Below are positions 35,130 through 48,671 of a DNA stretch of 64,000 nucleotides, piece by piece; the stretch's first letter is position 1; each line of letters starts with the position of its first letter. The stretch comes from Moniliophthora roreri (lineage: Eukaryota; Basidiomycota; Agaricomycetes; Agaricales; Marasmiaceae), in NCBI GenBank assembly GCA_001466705.2, contig LATX02000237.1, positions 186,001 through 250,000 on the forward strand, read 5' to 3'. A program made the position numbers and the translations under genes. The notes under the pieces are model-generated. The model was not told the DNA's origin, made no database searches, and saw only the letters and a list, made by a program, of their open reading frames with translations.

Positions 35130-38100
35130 ATGTCGACGATTTCGACAGCTCTACGAAATTTCAAAGAGCCAACTAAGGAACAGCTCACACAGAACTTCTT
35201 TTCTCTGCCATCTACACCGTCGAGCAACCCTCAAGATGTCGTATCTGGAGAAGAGGTTGAAAAGATGGACATTAATGCAGTGTTGAGCTTGGGAGTTCAA
35301 GGAGAGGAAGATTCTTATGTACGTCCTCACTGGAATTTTGGTTGGCTCAATCTGACAGATTTGGGCTCGGTTAGGCTGGAAAATTATACTTGATGGCACC
35401 CTATCTTGCGTTTTCTTCCTTGGATAAGAAGTCTGTGCGGTTTACGATCCCTCTGTCTACGGTGCGGCGCGTCGAACGCTTGAATGCTCGGGCAGGGATT
35501 TACGCACTTAGTTTGTCGATGTGGAATGGAGGAAAGATAGTACGTGAACAACTCTCGATACTCAACCAAAGTCCTAACTTGTATACGCAGATCGTCCAAT
35601 TGACATCGTTACGGCCGACAGCAGACCTCTTCTGCTCTCTTCTCCGTGACGCGTTGAAACTGGAGTTACAACGGGGGATGATGAAGCAAGTCAAGGGATT
35701 TGTGAAGACATGTTATTCAGAAGTCTTAGTATCATCCTCATCTACGGAGACAGAGAAAGATGCTGCAGCGGAAGAGAAGGATAATGCAGAGGAATCAACG
35801 TATCATGGTGGTCTCGGCCTTCGATTCAAGTTCCCCGGTGACCCAAAGAAGTCCGTTATTCTTTTCCTTCTAGAATTCACCTGTTAATCCGCAATAGACT
35901 TCGAGAGGCCTCCAAGGTCAAGCTTTGGACAGCGTATCTCAAGAGTGAGCCGATATCGCCATGACTTCCGGAAGCACACTGATGATGTTTAGCGCACGGG
36001 CGGAATCTTACACTTCTTCGATATCCTCAATGTACGAGACTTGTACAAGTTGGTTTACCGAATCGTCTGCGGGGAGAAATGTGGGAGGTGCTTTCCGGAT
36101 CGATGTTCCTTCGGTACTCCAATCCTGGCTTGTACGACCGCATCCTGGAGGAAAACAAAGGAAGAACAACGGCCAGCACTGACGATATTGAAAAAGATCT
36201 TCATCGAAGCCTGCCAGAATACCCTGGATACCAGTCAGAAGAAGGAATAGCTGCATTAAGGAGAGTACTTCAAGCGTACTCATTCAAAAATCCTGAACTG
36301 GGATACTGTCAGGTGCGTGCCCAAAGACTTGCCTTGTAATCTCTAATGACGTGGTTCCAGGCCATGAACATTTTGGCGGCTGCCATTCTAATGTAAGCTC
36401 ATCTACCGGTTATTGGCAGTATTCGAGTTCACAATGGGGCAGATACATGTCAGAGGAACAAGCTTTCTGGCTACTCGAAGTTCTGTGTGATCGTCTCTTA
36501 CCTGGTTATTACGCGTATGTCCGCCCTTCGTATGTCTGACTCCTCGCTGAAACTTCTGGTAGGCCTTCCATGCATGGCACCTTGCTAGATCAGCGAGTTT
36601 TCGAATCATTAGTTCAACGCTGCTTGCCAATGATTCATGATCATTTCCAAGACGTAGACGTTCAGCTATCAGTGGCCTCTCTGCCATGGTTCCTCAGTCT
36701 GTAGGTATTGCCGATCCCTCGCAAGTCCAAGTGATAACCCTGCTTCGTTACAGGTTCATCAACAGCATGCCGATGATCTTCGCATTCCGGATAGTAGATT
36801 GTTTCTTCTGTATGGGTCCCAAAGTCCTGTTCCAAGTGGGGTGAGCCTATCCTGCTGTTCTTGCGCTTGTCCATACTGACCTGTGCTTCCAGGCTTGGTT
36901 AGTACTCCCAAATATTACATGCACCCGGGTCTGATCATCTCGCCAGCCATTTTGAAGATCAATGGAGAAAAACTGCTGCAGATTACAGACGACGGGGGCT
37001 TCCTGAAGTATGCAACGAGTCCCGTTATCGCGTTCCACTATCACCTTACCTATTTCCTTTCAGTCTAATGCGCGATTACTTCACCTCATTGGGCGACTCA
37101 GCACATCCTAATTCAGATGACCCCAGAGCTCGTGCAATAACACGCTTCCAAGAACTTCTCCTTGTCTCGTTCCGGGAATTCTCAATAATCACAGACGATA
37201 TGATTTTGTCCGAACGGAAGCGGTTCAGAGGCGAGATTATTCACAGCATTGAAACTTTCTCCAAACGTTCAGCTATACGAAATCTCAGAAGCCTCGGCAG
37301 GTTCAACAAAGATCAAGCAGGATTGATATACGACGCTCTGTACCAAGCGATGTGTATAGTGCCGCCTCCACCTGCTACACTGCCTCCGCCATCACTATTA
37401 ACGACGGGAGATGGAAGTGTTACCGAAGACAGAGTGGAAACGAGGATCGGACTGAAGACCTTCCGGCACTTCCTTAGCGAAATCGCTACCTGGGCTCGGG
37501 ACGAGAAAATCATCAGTAATGGCTTCCAGGTGCGTGTTCCTCACGACCCGAACAGCGACTGAGTCACTGAACACGACATCCTCTAGCAACGGATTGACCG
37601 ACAAGTTGCGGAACATGAATTTATCGACCGGCTCTTTTACTTCTGGGATAATTCATGTAGAGGAGCCTTGTCATTCCAGGTAGATTTGTATATGGGGATC
37701 TCTAGCTCATTTAACGCTTTGGCAGGATCTGGTATCTGGATTGGATGGTGTAATGTTCAACGATCTCATGGAGAATATCGAGTGGTTTTTCAACTTGCAT
37801 GACAAGAACAAGGATGGATACCTCACCAAAGACGAGGTTCTGACCGTTTCGGAGACATTTTTGGTGAGTTTCGTTCAGAGTCGCAGAATTGCTCACCAAT
37901 TGCTTTGCAAGTTTATATTCAGGTACGAAATTGGGGATGCATACCTTGGCGCTGTTAGCCGTTTCATGTCCAACGCTTTTGAGTATGGCGACACCTTGCT
38001 CCCTCAACCGGAAACTACGGAGACTGGACCGGATGGGGAACCCGTGTCACCACCTCCACATCCTCCAAACCAGCCATACCTGAACCTGGCGACGTATGTT

Positions 38101-38994
38101 TATGCTTTGTATCCTTCTCGCTCGTCTTCATTGGCTGATGTTACCGAAAGCTTCCGGATGGTCGTATTGGCAGATGAGATCCTGGAATCGTTCTTCGAGA
38201 CAGACTTATCGGCATCGTTCCGCCTAGAACCTGTCCCCGAGCTAGAACTGCCATTATCGAATAGTGGTCTACTAGGAGATATCTGGTCGCAAATTGCTAC
38301 CGATAGCAACAAGAAGATATTCAACATGTTCACTGACGAGATTGGAAAGACCATTGGGAAACATCAGGTATAAGACAATATGGATTGTGTCCTGTTTCTC
38401 CACTGCTGACCTGTAGATGCCTAGGTTATCCACCGACCCTCGATTGGTAGGATCACCAAGCTTGAAGAGCCAAAAGCTCGTGAATCGCTGCTCACACCGT
38501 CCATGCGACATTCGGCGTCCAGATCGAGTCTCAAGACAGAGATCAGTTCAGCGTCATTACAACCATCATCGTCTTCCACCCTTAATGTTGATGCTATATC
38601 TCCAACACCACCTGCTGTACCACCAAAGGCGCCCGCGGACCCAACGGAATTGAACGCCATGCCTATAGTGCAAGCTGTGAATGCTGCCCTTATGACACGA
38701 ACGGCATTCACCATTGATGATGCTCAAGACGACGAAGATGAGCTGGAGGATGATACTGGTGATAATGATGACCAGGTTATGGATGAGGTTCGTGTCATTT
38801 CTAGATCTCCTCAAATGCGCTGTACTGATGCCATGCTCAGGTGGATGCCTTCCTTGAAGCCCACGATTCAGGCCTTACGGATGCCGACAAGGATATCGCC
38901 AAGGGTAAGATCGGCTACCTTATGATGTTGTTCGAACAAGTCAACTCATCCCCTTTTTGTTTCAGACCTGCTGAACGCGGAACCTGTCAAATGA
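35130..38994 (+). CDS. GRAM-TBC-EF-hand Rab GTPase-activating protein (TBC1D8/9, Mdr1/Gyp2-like)
   Basis: GTPase-activating protein for a Rab of the endomembrane system. In order: an N-terminal leader ([19 protein letters not shown]), GRAM-like segments ([20 protein letters not shown] and [19 protein letters not shown]), the pre-TBC motif [20 protein letters not shown], and the TBC domain beginning [17 protein letters not shown]. Both catalytic fingers are visible: Arg in [15 protein letters not shown] (IxxDxxR) and Gln in LGYCQAMNIL (YxQ). The C-terminal half contains an EF-hand, [16 protein letters not shown], as in TBC1D8/9. The tail is Ser/Pro-rich and acidic and ends [10 protein letters not shown]. 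About 17 exons; I checked the join into the TBC domain (LKT|HGRN) and the last join (AK|DLLN) base by base, the others less strictly. Confidence 0.87.
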
Positions 38995-39254
38995 TTTCGC
39001 ATATCATCCATCTTTTGCTCTATGGATTGCTGGTCGTTTGCATTATCATGTATACTATTTAGGATATCGGAAGGGCCCACTAATAAGTTGATTGTACAAA
39101 GGCTTAAAACAGGAATATTAGAAATCGGGTATCATATATACATTGAGGAAGATTCAAGAGATACAATGCTACATGACAGCGAACGATATTAAGACAGATA
39201 GCGACAACGTCAAGAGAAAGGACAGAACAGCAGCAGAAAAAGGAGATCAGTATC

Positions 39255-40756
<1,502 letters not shown>

Positions 40757-41105
40757 CGTCGACTTTGATGGTGGTGGTTGCGGGGAGAAACTGTAAGCGC
40801 CCGAAAAAAAAATTGATTCGTTCTCACTGTCTTCAACGTCGACCCTACCTACGACTGCCGGCTCCCTGTCATGACAATTCAGTACTCGATGGACCCCAGT
40901 TTTATAATATCGGATTCTCTCATTCATTGGAAGTTCGCAACAAGAATTCCGAGTGCGATCGAAAGGAATCATGCGGCTGCCGACGAAAAATCGGGCCCAG
41001 TTTGGGACTGAGCTTCCCACAAATTCTCCTTGCTTGCTGGAATATGCCACGATCCTCGCTAATCCGTCTTGGATTGTCTCACCAATCTCTTTCTTTACGA
41101 CCACC
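40757..41105. promoter_or_regulatory. Shared divergent promoter, WDR5-like / intradiol dioxygenase
   Basis: 349 bp separate the two start codons. Part is open in both directions, but neither extension resembles its family. No TATA box seen on either side. Confidence 0.4.
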
Positions 41106-42539
41106 ATGGCTACAGCTGAAACCGAAGCTAGTATCATCGCCGCCAATAAACGGGCTGCAGAGCATGGAATCGACCTCTCAAAGCTGCCCAAGTTGACGGA
41201 TATGTCCGCCGACTCTATCACAGAGAATGTGCACAAGATCAACTCGAGCTGTATTGTTGTCTTTTCTTTGTGGATGGATTACAATTGACGAAGTTGTTGA
41301 AGGCCAGAATGAGAGGTTGAAGTTTATCATGAAGAATCTGGTATGTGGATCGTTCGGTATCCTTTAACTGTCCGAGTACTCACTATCGAGTTCTTAGGTC
41401 CAGCACCTTCATGATTTTGCCCGGGAGACATCGATTACGACCGATGAGTGGATGTGAGTTTGCACAGGGGAAACCCGAGTCAGGGGCGCTCACGTACCTT
41501 CTTAGGACTGCAGTCCAATTTCTCACCGAAACCGGAAAGACGTGCTCAGAAATTCGGCAAGGTACGCTGGGGTACGACTTCCGTTCTAGCTAGATCTTAT
41601 ATTGGTAATTAAGAGTTCATTCTTCTTTCTGACGCTCTTGGACTATCGGCCCTCATCGACTCGATGAATAATGCTAAACCTCCTGGTGCGACGGAAGCCA
41701 CCGTTCTCGGTCCCTTTTTCACTGAGGATGCTCATGATGGTGAGCCTTCCGTTGTTCACCCTCGTATCTTGGCTCTGAGTTGAATCATGCTTCAGTTGAC
41801 GCGGGTGACTCGATCGCATCGGAGGGCAAAGGAAATTACTTGTTCGTCCATGGGAAAGTTATGGATTTGAAAGGGAACCCAATTGCTGGTGCTATAATTG
41901 ATACGTGGGAGACCGATGGACATGGGTTGTATGATACTCAGGTGAGTGGGTTCATTTAATCATGGGCGAGAATAATACTAAACCTTTGCTCAACAGTACA
42001 GTAATAGAGCAGAACCGGACTGTCGAGGAAGATTGAGGACAGCTGATGACGGATCTTTCTCTTATCGAGCCGTGGTGCCAGTGTCATACCCCATACCAAG
42101 TGATGGACCTATTGGCAGCATGGTGTCGGCACTTGGGAGACATGTCTTCAGACCGGCTCATCTGCACTTCATGATTCAGGTACGAGCTACGGTACTTCTA
42201 TCAAACGTGGTCGATTCACCCCAGCCGCTAGGCACCCGGCTTCGAGAAACTGGTCACTGCACTGTATCCAAGTGGTGATTCTTATCTCCACAGTGATGCT
42301 GTATTCGGTGTAAAAACGTCTCTTATAGTGGTAAGTCTCGCTTCTTCACACTCGCTGTCTGCCCAACCTACGTGCCTTCCTCTTTTCAGGATCTGAAGCC
42401 TGTAAATGACACCACAAAGACCCTTGCTCGTGGCTTCAAAGAAGCTAAGCCGCACATGGAGCTTCATCGAGACTTTGTGTTGGCTACTCCAGAGGAAGGA
42501 AGAGAGGCCAGGAAGAAGACGTTGCCGCTGGTGGCGTGA
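41106..42539 (+). CDS. Intradiol ring-cleavage dioxygenase (catechol or hydroxyquinol 1,2-dioxygenase)
   Basis: Non-haem Fe(III) enzyme opening catechol-type rings to muconates, in aromatic degradation. The N-terminal helical dimerisation domain is spread over small exons (ADSITENVHKINSSC, ERLKFIMKNL, VQHLHDFARETSITTDEW, TAVQFLTETGKTCSEIRQ, EFILLSDALGLSALIDSMNN). The catalytic domain has PPGATEATVLGPFFTEDA, DTWETDGHGLYDTQYSNR and GSFSYRAVVPVSYPIPSDGP, and then RPAHLHFMI. The four iron ligands (Tyr in GLYDTQ, Tyr in SYPIPSDG, His and His in RPAHLHF) are all present. After one more intron: APGFEKLVTALYPSGDSYLH and DLKPVNDTTKTLARGF. The frame is intact. The dimerisation-domain wording resembles fungal hydroxyquinol/catechol types; the substrate cannot be fixed by eye. 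Confidence 0.9.
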
Positions 42540-43343
42540 GGGTCAGTTGGAGGGATTGAATGCAACAGTAGCAGTAGGTTGGTTTTATCTTTTGGTAGTT
42601 GATGGCATGACCTTGATGTTTTCACCTAGCAAATGACATGTATAATGATATTAATAGCTCACCAATGATGACCTGTCGTCATATCATCCCCCTTCAGAAG
42701 ACCCCGCTGGTAACTCCAATGCAAAATTGCCAGTTAAGGGGATGCAGATTGGTCCGAGCGCGCCCGCTAAATAAGTATGAGTCATGTTGGGGCATCAGGT
42801 CAGCACTCACCAATGACAGGTCGGAGCTACTAATGAGCTGCCATGTCTCGTCTCGGGATATTATCATCGGACAAAGATGCCTCTCCGTAGGCGTGAAAGG
42901 GACCCCGCAATCTTCGGCAAACAAGAAAAAACAGCGTGTAATTGAGCGCTTAACTTAGGCGCCTGATTGACCACTGTACTCTAGGTTCACTAAAACAAAC
43001 CTTCCTTCGCTTTGTCTATTATACAGCAAGAATCCCCAAGATGAAGGTGATAGGAAATGTAAGAACGGGAGACGTTCATTCAGTCAAACCGTACCCACCC
43101 GGTCTGTTGAGCGCCAGTGACGCCACTGAACGATGTCGGTTGACATCCGATACCCTGTTTTTTCCGAGAAAAAGCTGTTCTGTGCTCCTGGATTGCGGCG
43201 CTCACTGGTGCTTGCCATTGGTTATGATGGATTTCAACGCCTATAAAAGGACTGTCAAGAATCTCTCGCTGGCTCATCGCAGCCGCTGGCAACTATTCTT
43301 CAACACTTACGAGGACTAGCGGCTACTTTACTGTCAACTGCAC
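42540..43343. other. Intergenic, upstream of the ADP/ATP carrier
   Basis: About 800 bp without a recognisable gene. The right end carries the carrier promoter. Confidence 0.5.
43242..43249 (+). promoter_or_regulatory. TATA box of the ADP/ATP carrier gene
   Basis: CCTATAAAAGGA lies about 95 bp before the ATG, in a good core-promoter position, which suggests that this gene was strongly expressed until recently. Confidence 0.55.
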
Positions 43344-44657
43344 ATGAGCGGACAGATGGAAAAATCCAAGTCATTGACCCAATTTGGGAGTGCGTACTCG
43401 ATGCTTTCATGCGGTGGTACTCTGACAATCACGGTTTTCCTTAGCTGATTTCGTGATGGGCGGTGTTGCAGCGGTACGTCGCCATCATGCGATACAGGAA
43501 ATCATACGCTGACCTACACATGCATAGGCCATCGGCAAGACTGGAGGTGCACCAATTGAGCGAATCAAGCTACTTGTGCAGAATCAAGATGAGATGGTAT
43601 GGTGTCCCCTGAATCGAGTATCCTCGTGTTTAATTAATAAGTCCCAGATTAAACAAGGACGACTTTCAACTCCCTACAAAGGCGTCAGCGACGCATTCGC
43701 AAGGACCGTCCGTGATGAGGGGGTGGCATCTTTATGGCGAGGCAACGTTGCCAATGTCATTCGCTACTTCCCAACCCAAGCCTTGAACTTTGCTTTCAGT
43801 AAGTGATTTCACCTTTATAGTGACTGATACGCGTGCTGATGATGCACCTGTAATCTTAAGAGGACTACTTCAAGACTATGTTTGGCTCGAAGCGATCCGA
43901 TGGGTACACTCGTTGGATGGCGGGCAACATTGCCTCGGGTGCTGCGGCAGGTGCCACCTCCTCTATCTTCGTCTACTCTCTGGACTATGCTCGAACTCGT
44001 CTCGCGAATGACGCAAAGTCAAAGGGTGCCACCAGACAGTTTAACGGACTTTTGGATGTTTACAAAAAGACCCTTGCATCGGACGGTGTTATTGGCTTGT
44101 ATTGAGGATTTGGGACATCCATCATTGGGATAATCATATATCGTGGTTTCTACTTTGGACTCTACGATACTCTGAGTAAGCCTGTTATATTCGTTGACTG
44201 CCGAGTGGTACTGAGTTTCCTCTGTGTAGAACCCACGGTACTTACAGGTTCCTTACAAGATTCATTCCTGGCTTCGTTTGCTATCGGATTTGTGTCTACA
44301 ACGTTCGGCGCATGGATGTCGTATCCTTTGGATACTATCAGGTGAGTCCATACCCCGCTCTAATATCATAGATTCAATTGAACGAATACCAGACGTCGTA
44401 TGATGATGACTTCTGGGACTGGAGTTCATTACAAATCTACTGCTGCCGCACTGAAGCAGGTAAGCCCGGTTTTGTGGATTCACCCCTTTGCACTAGTTTG
44501 ATGTTCCTAGATTGTGGGCCAGGAAGGTTTTGTATCGCTCTTCAAAGGTGCTGGAGCCAACGTTCTTCGTGGTGTTGCGTCTGCAGCCGTCTTGGCACTG
44601 TATGATCAGTTCCAACGATTAGCCTTCGACAAGGTCTACTCTGCTGGTTCCGGATAG
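43344..44657 (+). pseudogene. Mitochondrial ADP/ATP carrier gene with one in-frame stop
   Basis: ADP/ATP translocase of the inner mitochondrial membrane. Eight or so exons join in frame: [86 protein letters not shown] and [20 protein letters not shown]. The second half has [18 protein letters not shown] with the family signature RRRMMM, and ends YDQFQRLAFDKVYSAGSG. The single lesion is TGA at 44103-44105, read [14 protein letters not shown], where the family has Arg (GLYRGF); one C-to-T change in CGA would give it. Everything after it remains intact and well conserved, so the event is recent, a sequencing error, or bypassed. [12 protein letters not shown] differs slightly from the usual SKTAAAPIERIK. 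It may be a second, dispensable carrier copy. Confidence 0.8.
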
Positions 44658-44859
44658 GAAGTAGAGGGTTAGTGCTTTAACTGAGAATCTATGTACCGGC
44701 TATGTCTTCCTTTTCAAGTGCGCACCGGGCACTCGGTAATCCATTCCCGTAGAAGTGGCAAGTGGGTCAGGCTCGTACAATGATTCTCCGGTACAGCGTA
44801 GCATTGTAAGGTACTCATTACAGGAGTGTCCTCGAACGAGCGGATGATACCCTTCTCCA

Positions 44860-45475
44860 TTATGCCGACGTGATCTGTTCCTCCGGGGTAATGACCTTGT
44901 TTTCCGTAAGGAACTTTTCTAGTTCTCCACTTTGATGCACTGACGTCGTATTCAGGTGAGTACACTGCACAGCCAATGTGGAGCCTACTACTCACTGGAC
45001 AGAAGAATATCACATCCTCCAACGAATTCACCGTTAACATAGAGCTGAGGTATTGTTGGCCAGTCTCTGCACCCGAGCCACGTATTCAGTCAGTAACGAT
45101 CCGATCCACGTTATAACCCATAGCTCACGAGAATTCCTTGATATCCTGTCGTAATTCCGAGTCTGCTAGGACATTGTACGTCTGCATCTTGGATGGTTCG
45201 ACGCCTTGAAGACCTAGAATCTGAACCGCTGCTCTTGAGAACCCGCATTCCGGGAAATCGGGAGTGCCTTTCATGAATAGTACAACGGGCTTGGCTTTGA
45301 CGGCTTCCTGTAGTTTGGCGCGGTTGTCTTGCGACAGGAATCGACGTTGCGCTGCAGCGAAGCTCGGCACGAGAAGGTTCGGTCGAACGGTATTGAACTG
45401 TAACTTTATATGAGTCATTGAAGAGCAAGGCAGAAAAGGACACTCACTGATGTCCTTAATGATACTCCAAACATT
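44860..45475 (-). CDS. GRX5: Mitochondrial monothiol glutaredoxin Grx5
   Basis: Monothiol glutaredoxin that transfers Fe-S clusters in the mitochondrial matrix. The first exon (MFGVSLRTS) joins through a short intron to [20 protein letters not shown], together a basic targeting presequence. The glutaredoxin domain reads [20 protein letters not shown] with the single-Cys CGFS site, then [20 protein letters not shown] with the TVP-like TIP and GG.D glutathione-binding elements. The last exon reads [17 protein letters not shown] and ends EEQITSA. Length, about 150 residues, is normal. The gene converges on the ADP/ATP carrier and starts 180 bp from the divergent dehydrogenase gene. Confidence 0.9.
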
Positions 45476-45654
45476 CTTCGGGGCGTTGAGCACGACAATG
45501 AGGGTAAAGACGAAGTTTTGGAGAGGAGTTGGACATCGTGTCAGCGATGAGAAAGCTCTTCAGTCAGCATTTCTCACCAATCACAGCGCGAGAAAATGTC
45601 GGCACCGGTCGTTATTGTCGATGCCGGTTGCCGAATCCACCTTAAGTTTTGAGC

Positions 45655-46614
45655 ATGAAGGTCGAGAATAGGACATTTGTGGTCTCCGGTGGGTAAGTCT
45701 CGATATGAAATCTGTAATGAACCCAATTTCGATCCCTAAATTAAAATGGTACAGCTCGTCGGGTCTAGGCCTCGCAACGGTTCAGTACCTCATCGGGGCC
45801 AAGGCCTTCATCTCCATCTTGGACCGGTCCCCTCCTCCATCGGAACTTTCGTCATCTCAAACGAAATTCTTCCAGACAGACATCACTAAAGTTGATGAAA
45901 TCGAAAGAGCTGTTGAGGATACCGTGGCTTGGACCAAAGAAACCGGAGCAGTGCTTGGAGGTGTCATTAATTGTGCGGGTGTCGGGGTTGCTGCCAAAAT
46001 CATTGATGCACAGAACAAACCACACACTCTTGATTTATGGGACTTTGTTCTCGCCGTTAATTTGACAGGGTCGTTCAACCTCACGAGGCTCGTATTGAAA
46101 CATCTTGTTCACGTCGAACCGGAACCGGAGAAAGATGGGGAAAGAGGGGTTGTCGTTCTTGTTTCGAGTGCAGCCGCTGTGAGCAAGCATCTCTTACCCG
46201 TTTTCCGAATAAGCGTTGACCAGGAATGTACTAGTTCGAAGGCCAACCTGGTCAAGTTGCATACTCGGCAACTAAAGGAGCATTGCGTTCCATGACCTTA
46301 CCTCTTGCCCGAGATTTGGGACGCCACCGCGTTCGGGTCATGACTATTGCTCCGAGCACCTTTTCGAGTAGTATGACCAAGAATTTATCCGATAGAGTTC
46401 GTCGTAGCTTGGAGAGCGATGTGATCTTCCCGAAACGTTTCGGTGAACCCCATGAATTCGCTCAGACGATAAAATGGATTTTGGAGTGTAGCTACGTGAA
46501 CGGGGAGACTGTCAGACTGAGTGGTGCGTAAGCTCCCCCGTGCTAAGCCATCGGTATTGTGGAACTGATTTACTTCCGAAATTAGGTGCTGGAAGGATGC
46601 CAGCAAAGATGTAG
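45655..46614 (+). CDS. Short-chain dehydrogenase, HSD17B10-like, tandem copy 1
   Basis: NAD(P)-dependent oxidoreductase resembling 3-hydroxyacyl-CoA dehydrogenase type 2. Exon 1 reads MKVENRTFVVSGG and splices to [14 protein letters not shown], giving the GxxxGxG cofactor motif. Then GGVINCAGVGVA (NAG), VLAVNLTGSFNLTRL, VVVLVSSAA with the catalytic Ser, and after an intron FEGQPGQVAYSATKGALRSM with catalytic Tyr and Lys. The end is VRVMTIAPSTFSSSM, FPKRFGEPHEFAQTIKWILE and, after a last intron, AGRMPAKM. The intron after SSAAA ends at GTACTAG|TTCGAA; earlier AGs would break the frame. The family acts on short acyl-CoA or steroid substrates; none can be assigned here. Confidence 0.86.
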
Positions 46615-47354
46615 ATTTTATGTTATCACAACCCGCAACCTCATGCTCCAATGGTCACTAATTTTCTGCGAGAGCCGCTCCCGAAATGCTCCCGAAGATC
46701 TGACATGGATCCTACAGACTTCTGATCCAAACTCTCAACTTGAATGGTGGTAGTAGCCGTCTTATCTATCCCTTTACTTCTCGAGTTCTGTGGTGTATCT
46801 GGCGCTATGCCGGCGCTAGGTACTTAAGAGGGTGGGGCCCACGGCCCTTGATCACTGCACAGCAATGTTCCTGCGTACCGAATGCCAGGTAACTACATCG
46901 GAGGTTGTCACTCACCGATCCGTGGGAGGTGATGCCTATTGATCTCAGGTTCCAACTAAATGCAATTTTCAACATCCTTCACTCTTGGACAGCCCACATT
47001 CCCCAAATGCACATTTTCCGGAGATTGTTGTTCCTTCTATCGACTTCTTTTGGAGTAGACCATCACTCAACTAATATGGTGGAATATATGTAAACCATCG
47101 ATTTACCCGCCTAATCTCTCACTTTCACCCCATCTTTCGACCACTCGTGTTCGTTCAGGTCGCTCTGGGACCGTCATCATTTCCGGACTTGGATCAACTT
47201 TGGAGATCCGCTGCCACCAGTGAAGCGTTTTGTGGGTCCTTGGGATTATACGAGGCACACGCCATTATCAATTACATACCTGCTCAACCTACAAAAGCCG
47301 TTCTCGTACCGCAAACTCTGTCCCCGAACTTTCGTTTTTAGACGTCCTCCAAGT
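46615..47354. other. Intergenic between tandem dehydrogenases
   Basis: 740 bp with short open frames only. Holds the promoter of the second copy. Confidence 0.4.
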
Positions 47355-48406
47355 ATGAAGGTTGCGAATCGCACGTTTATCGTTTCAGGAGGGTGAGTAT
47401 TCAGTTCTTGGATTCTCGTGCCCTTGTTGACATTTATCATGGAAAAGATCTTCAGGGCTCGGACTCGCCACCGTACGAGAGTTGTTGTCAGCTCAAGGCT
47501 ATGTCGCGATTCTTGACAGGAAGCAACCACCAAGTCTAGATGAAATTGCAAGGGATGCTTCATCTAGTACATCACGGTTATTATTTATCGAGACGAATAT
47601 TCTAAAGGTGGATCAGGTTGAAAGAGCTGTTGAAGAGGTCGTGTCATGGACGAAGGAGACTGGGGCCCATTTAGGTGGCGTCATCCATGGTGCCGGGATA
47701 GCGGAGGCCGAGCTGGTAAGTACACGATCTGCCATCGTATTCTCGTCGGAAGCTGACTGAGTAGGAATTTAGCTTGTCAGCATAAAAGGCGAACCTCATT
47801 CACAACGAATATGGGATCGTGTGCTAGGTGTCAACCTTAACGGCACCTTCCACCTTACTCGTTTAGTGGCGCCGCATCTCATACGCGTTCCGCCCGAAGA
47901 CACCGCTGACGCAGAGCGAGGCGTGATTGTCATGATATCAAGCACGGTTGCAGTGAGTGATGTCTTCTTTCATCACATCGTGTAACGATGGCTGATGCGA
48001 ACTCGCAGTATGAAGGCCTCGTTGGTCAAATCGCCTACGCTGCTTCAAAAGGGGCCATTCGTTCAATGACGCTTCCAATGGCCAGGGACTTAGCAAGGTA
48101 CAACGTGCGCGTTGTCACACTGGCCCCTGGCCCGTTCACGACGCCAATGACGGGTTCGTAACCCCTCTCTTTCGTTTGAATGAATGCAAGGGACTGATAA
48201 CATTAATTCATTATTCAGGTCAGTTTTCCCCGAAAGTAACCGAGGGGTTGCATAGAGACGCTGTTCTGTATCCTAGACGATACGGAAAGGCGGAAGAATT
48301 TGCTCATACCGTCAAGTGGATACTCGAATGTCCGTATGTTAACGGAGAAAACCACAAGCTGACAGGAGGCTTGCGAGTTCCAAGCAGACTACCAGCAAGA
48401 CTATAG
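47355..48406 (+). CDS. Short-chain dehydrogenase, HSD17B10-like, tandem copy 2
   Basis: Paralogue of the gene at 45655 in the same orientation. Exon 1 is [13 protein letters not shown]; after an intron ending GAAAAG the cofactor motif continues [17 protein letters not shown]. Later blocks: [14 protein letters not shown] (the usual Asn of the NAG motif replaced by His-Gly), [50 protein letters not shown] with the Tyr and Lys, and [17 protein letters not shown]. The C-terminus, [13 protein letters not shown], is longer and more basic than copy 1. All exons are open. The NxG change may alter cofactor or substrate placement; the catalytic Ser-Tyr-Lys set is kept. Confidence 0.84.
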
Positions 48407-48671
48407 TTATTAGGGAAAGTGGCAAGAATAGGGTCATGTAGTAGCTGCGCGATGCTCAAGGACATTTATTTAATAACACTCAGACGAAACTCGCGGAAAA
48501 ATACTCTGGTTCTATTCAATGCGCGGATCAGAACGAGATATCACTGTGATGGAACGAAGAGGATGGCGGGACGGCGGAACGCCCGCATTACTTTGAGCGC
48601 TCAAACGATACAAACATGAAAACCAACGAGAGCAGTATATACACGAGAAACAAGGACTAGAAACGACGAGG

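Noticed and set aside
45655..46614. Apparent frame break before the catalytic Tyr-Lys region of dehydrogenase copy 1
   Set aside because: Using the acceptor GTACTAG|TTCGAA restores FEGQPGQVAYSATKG exactly.
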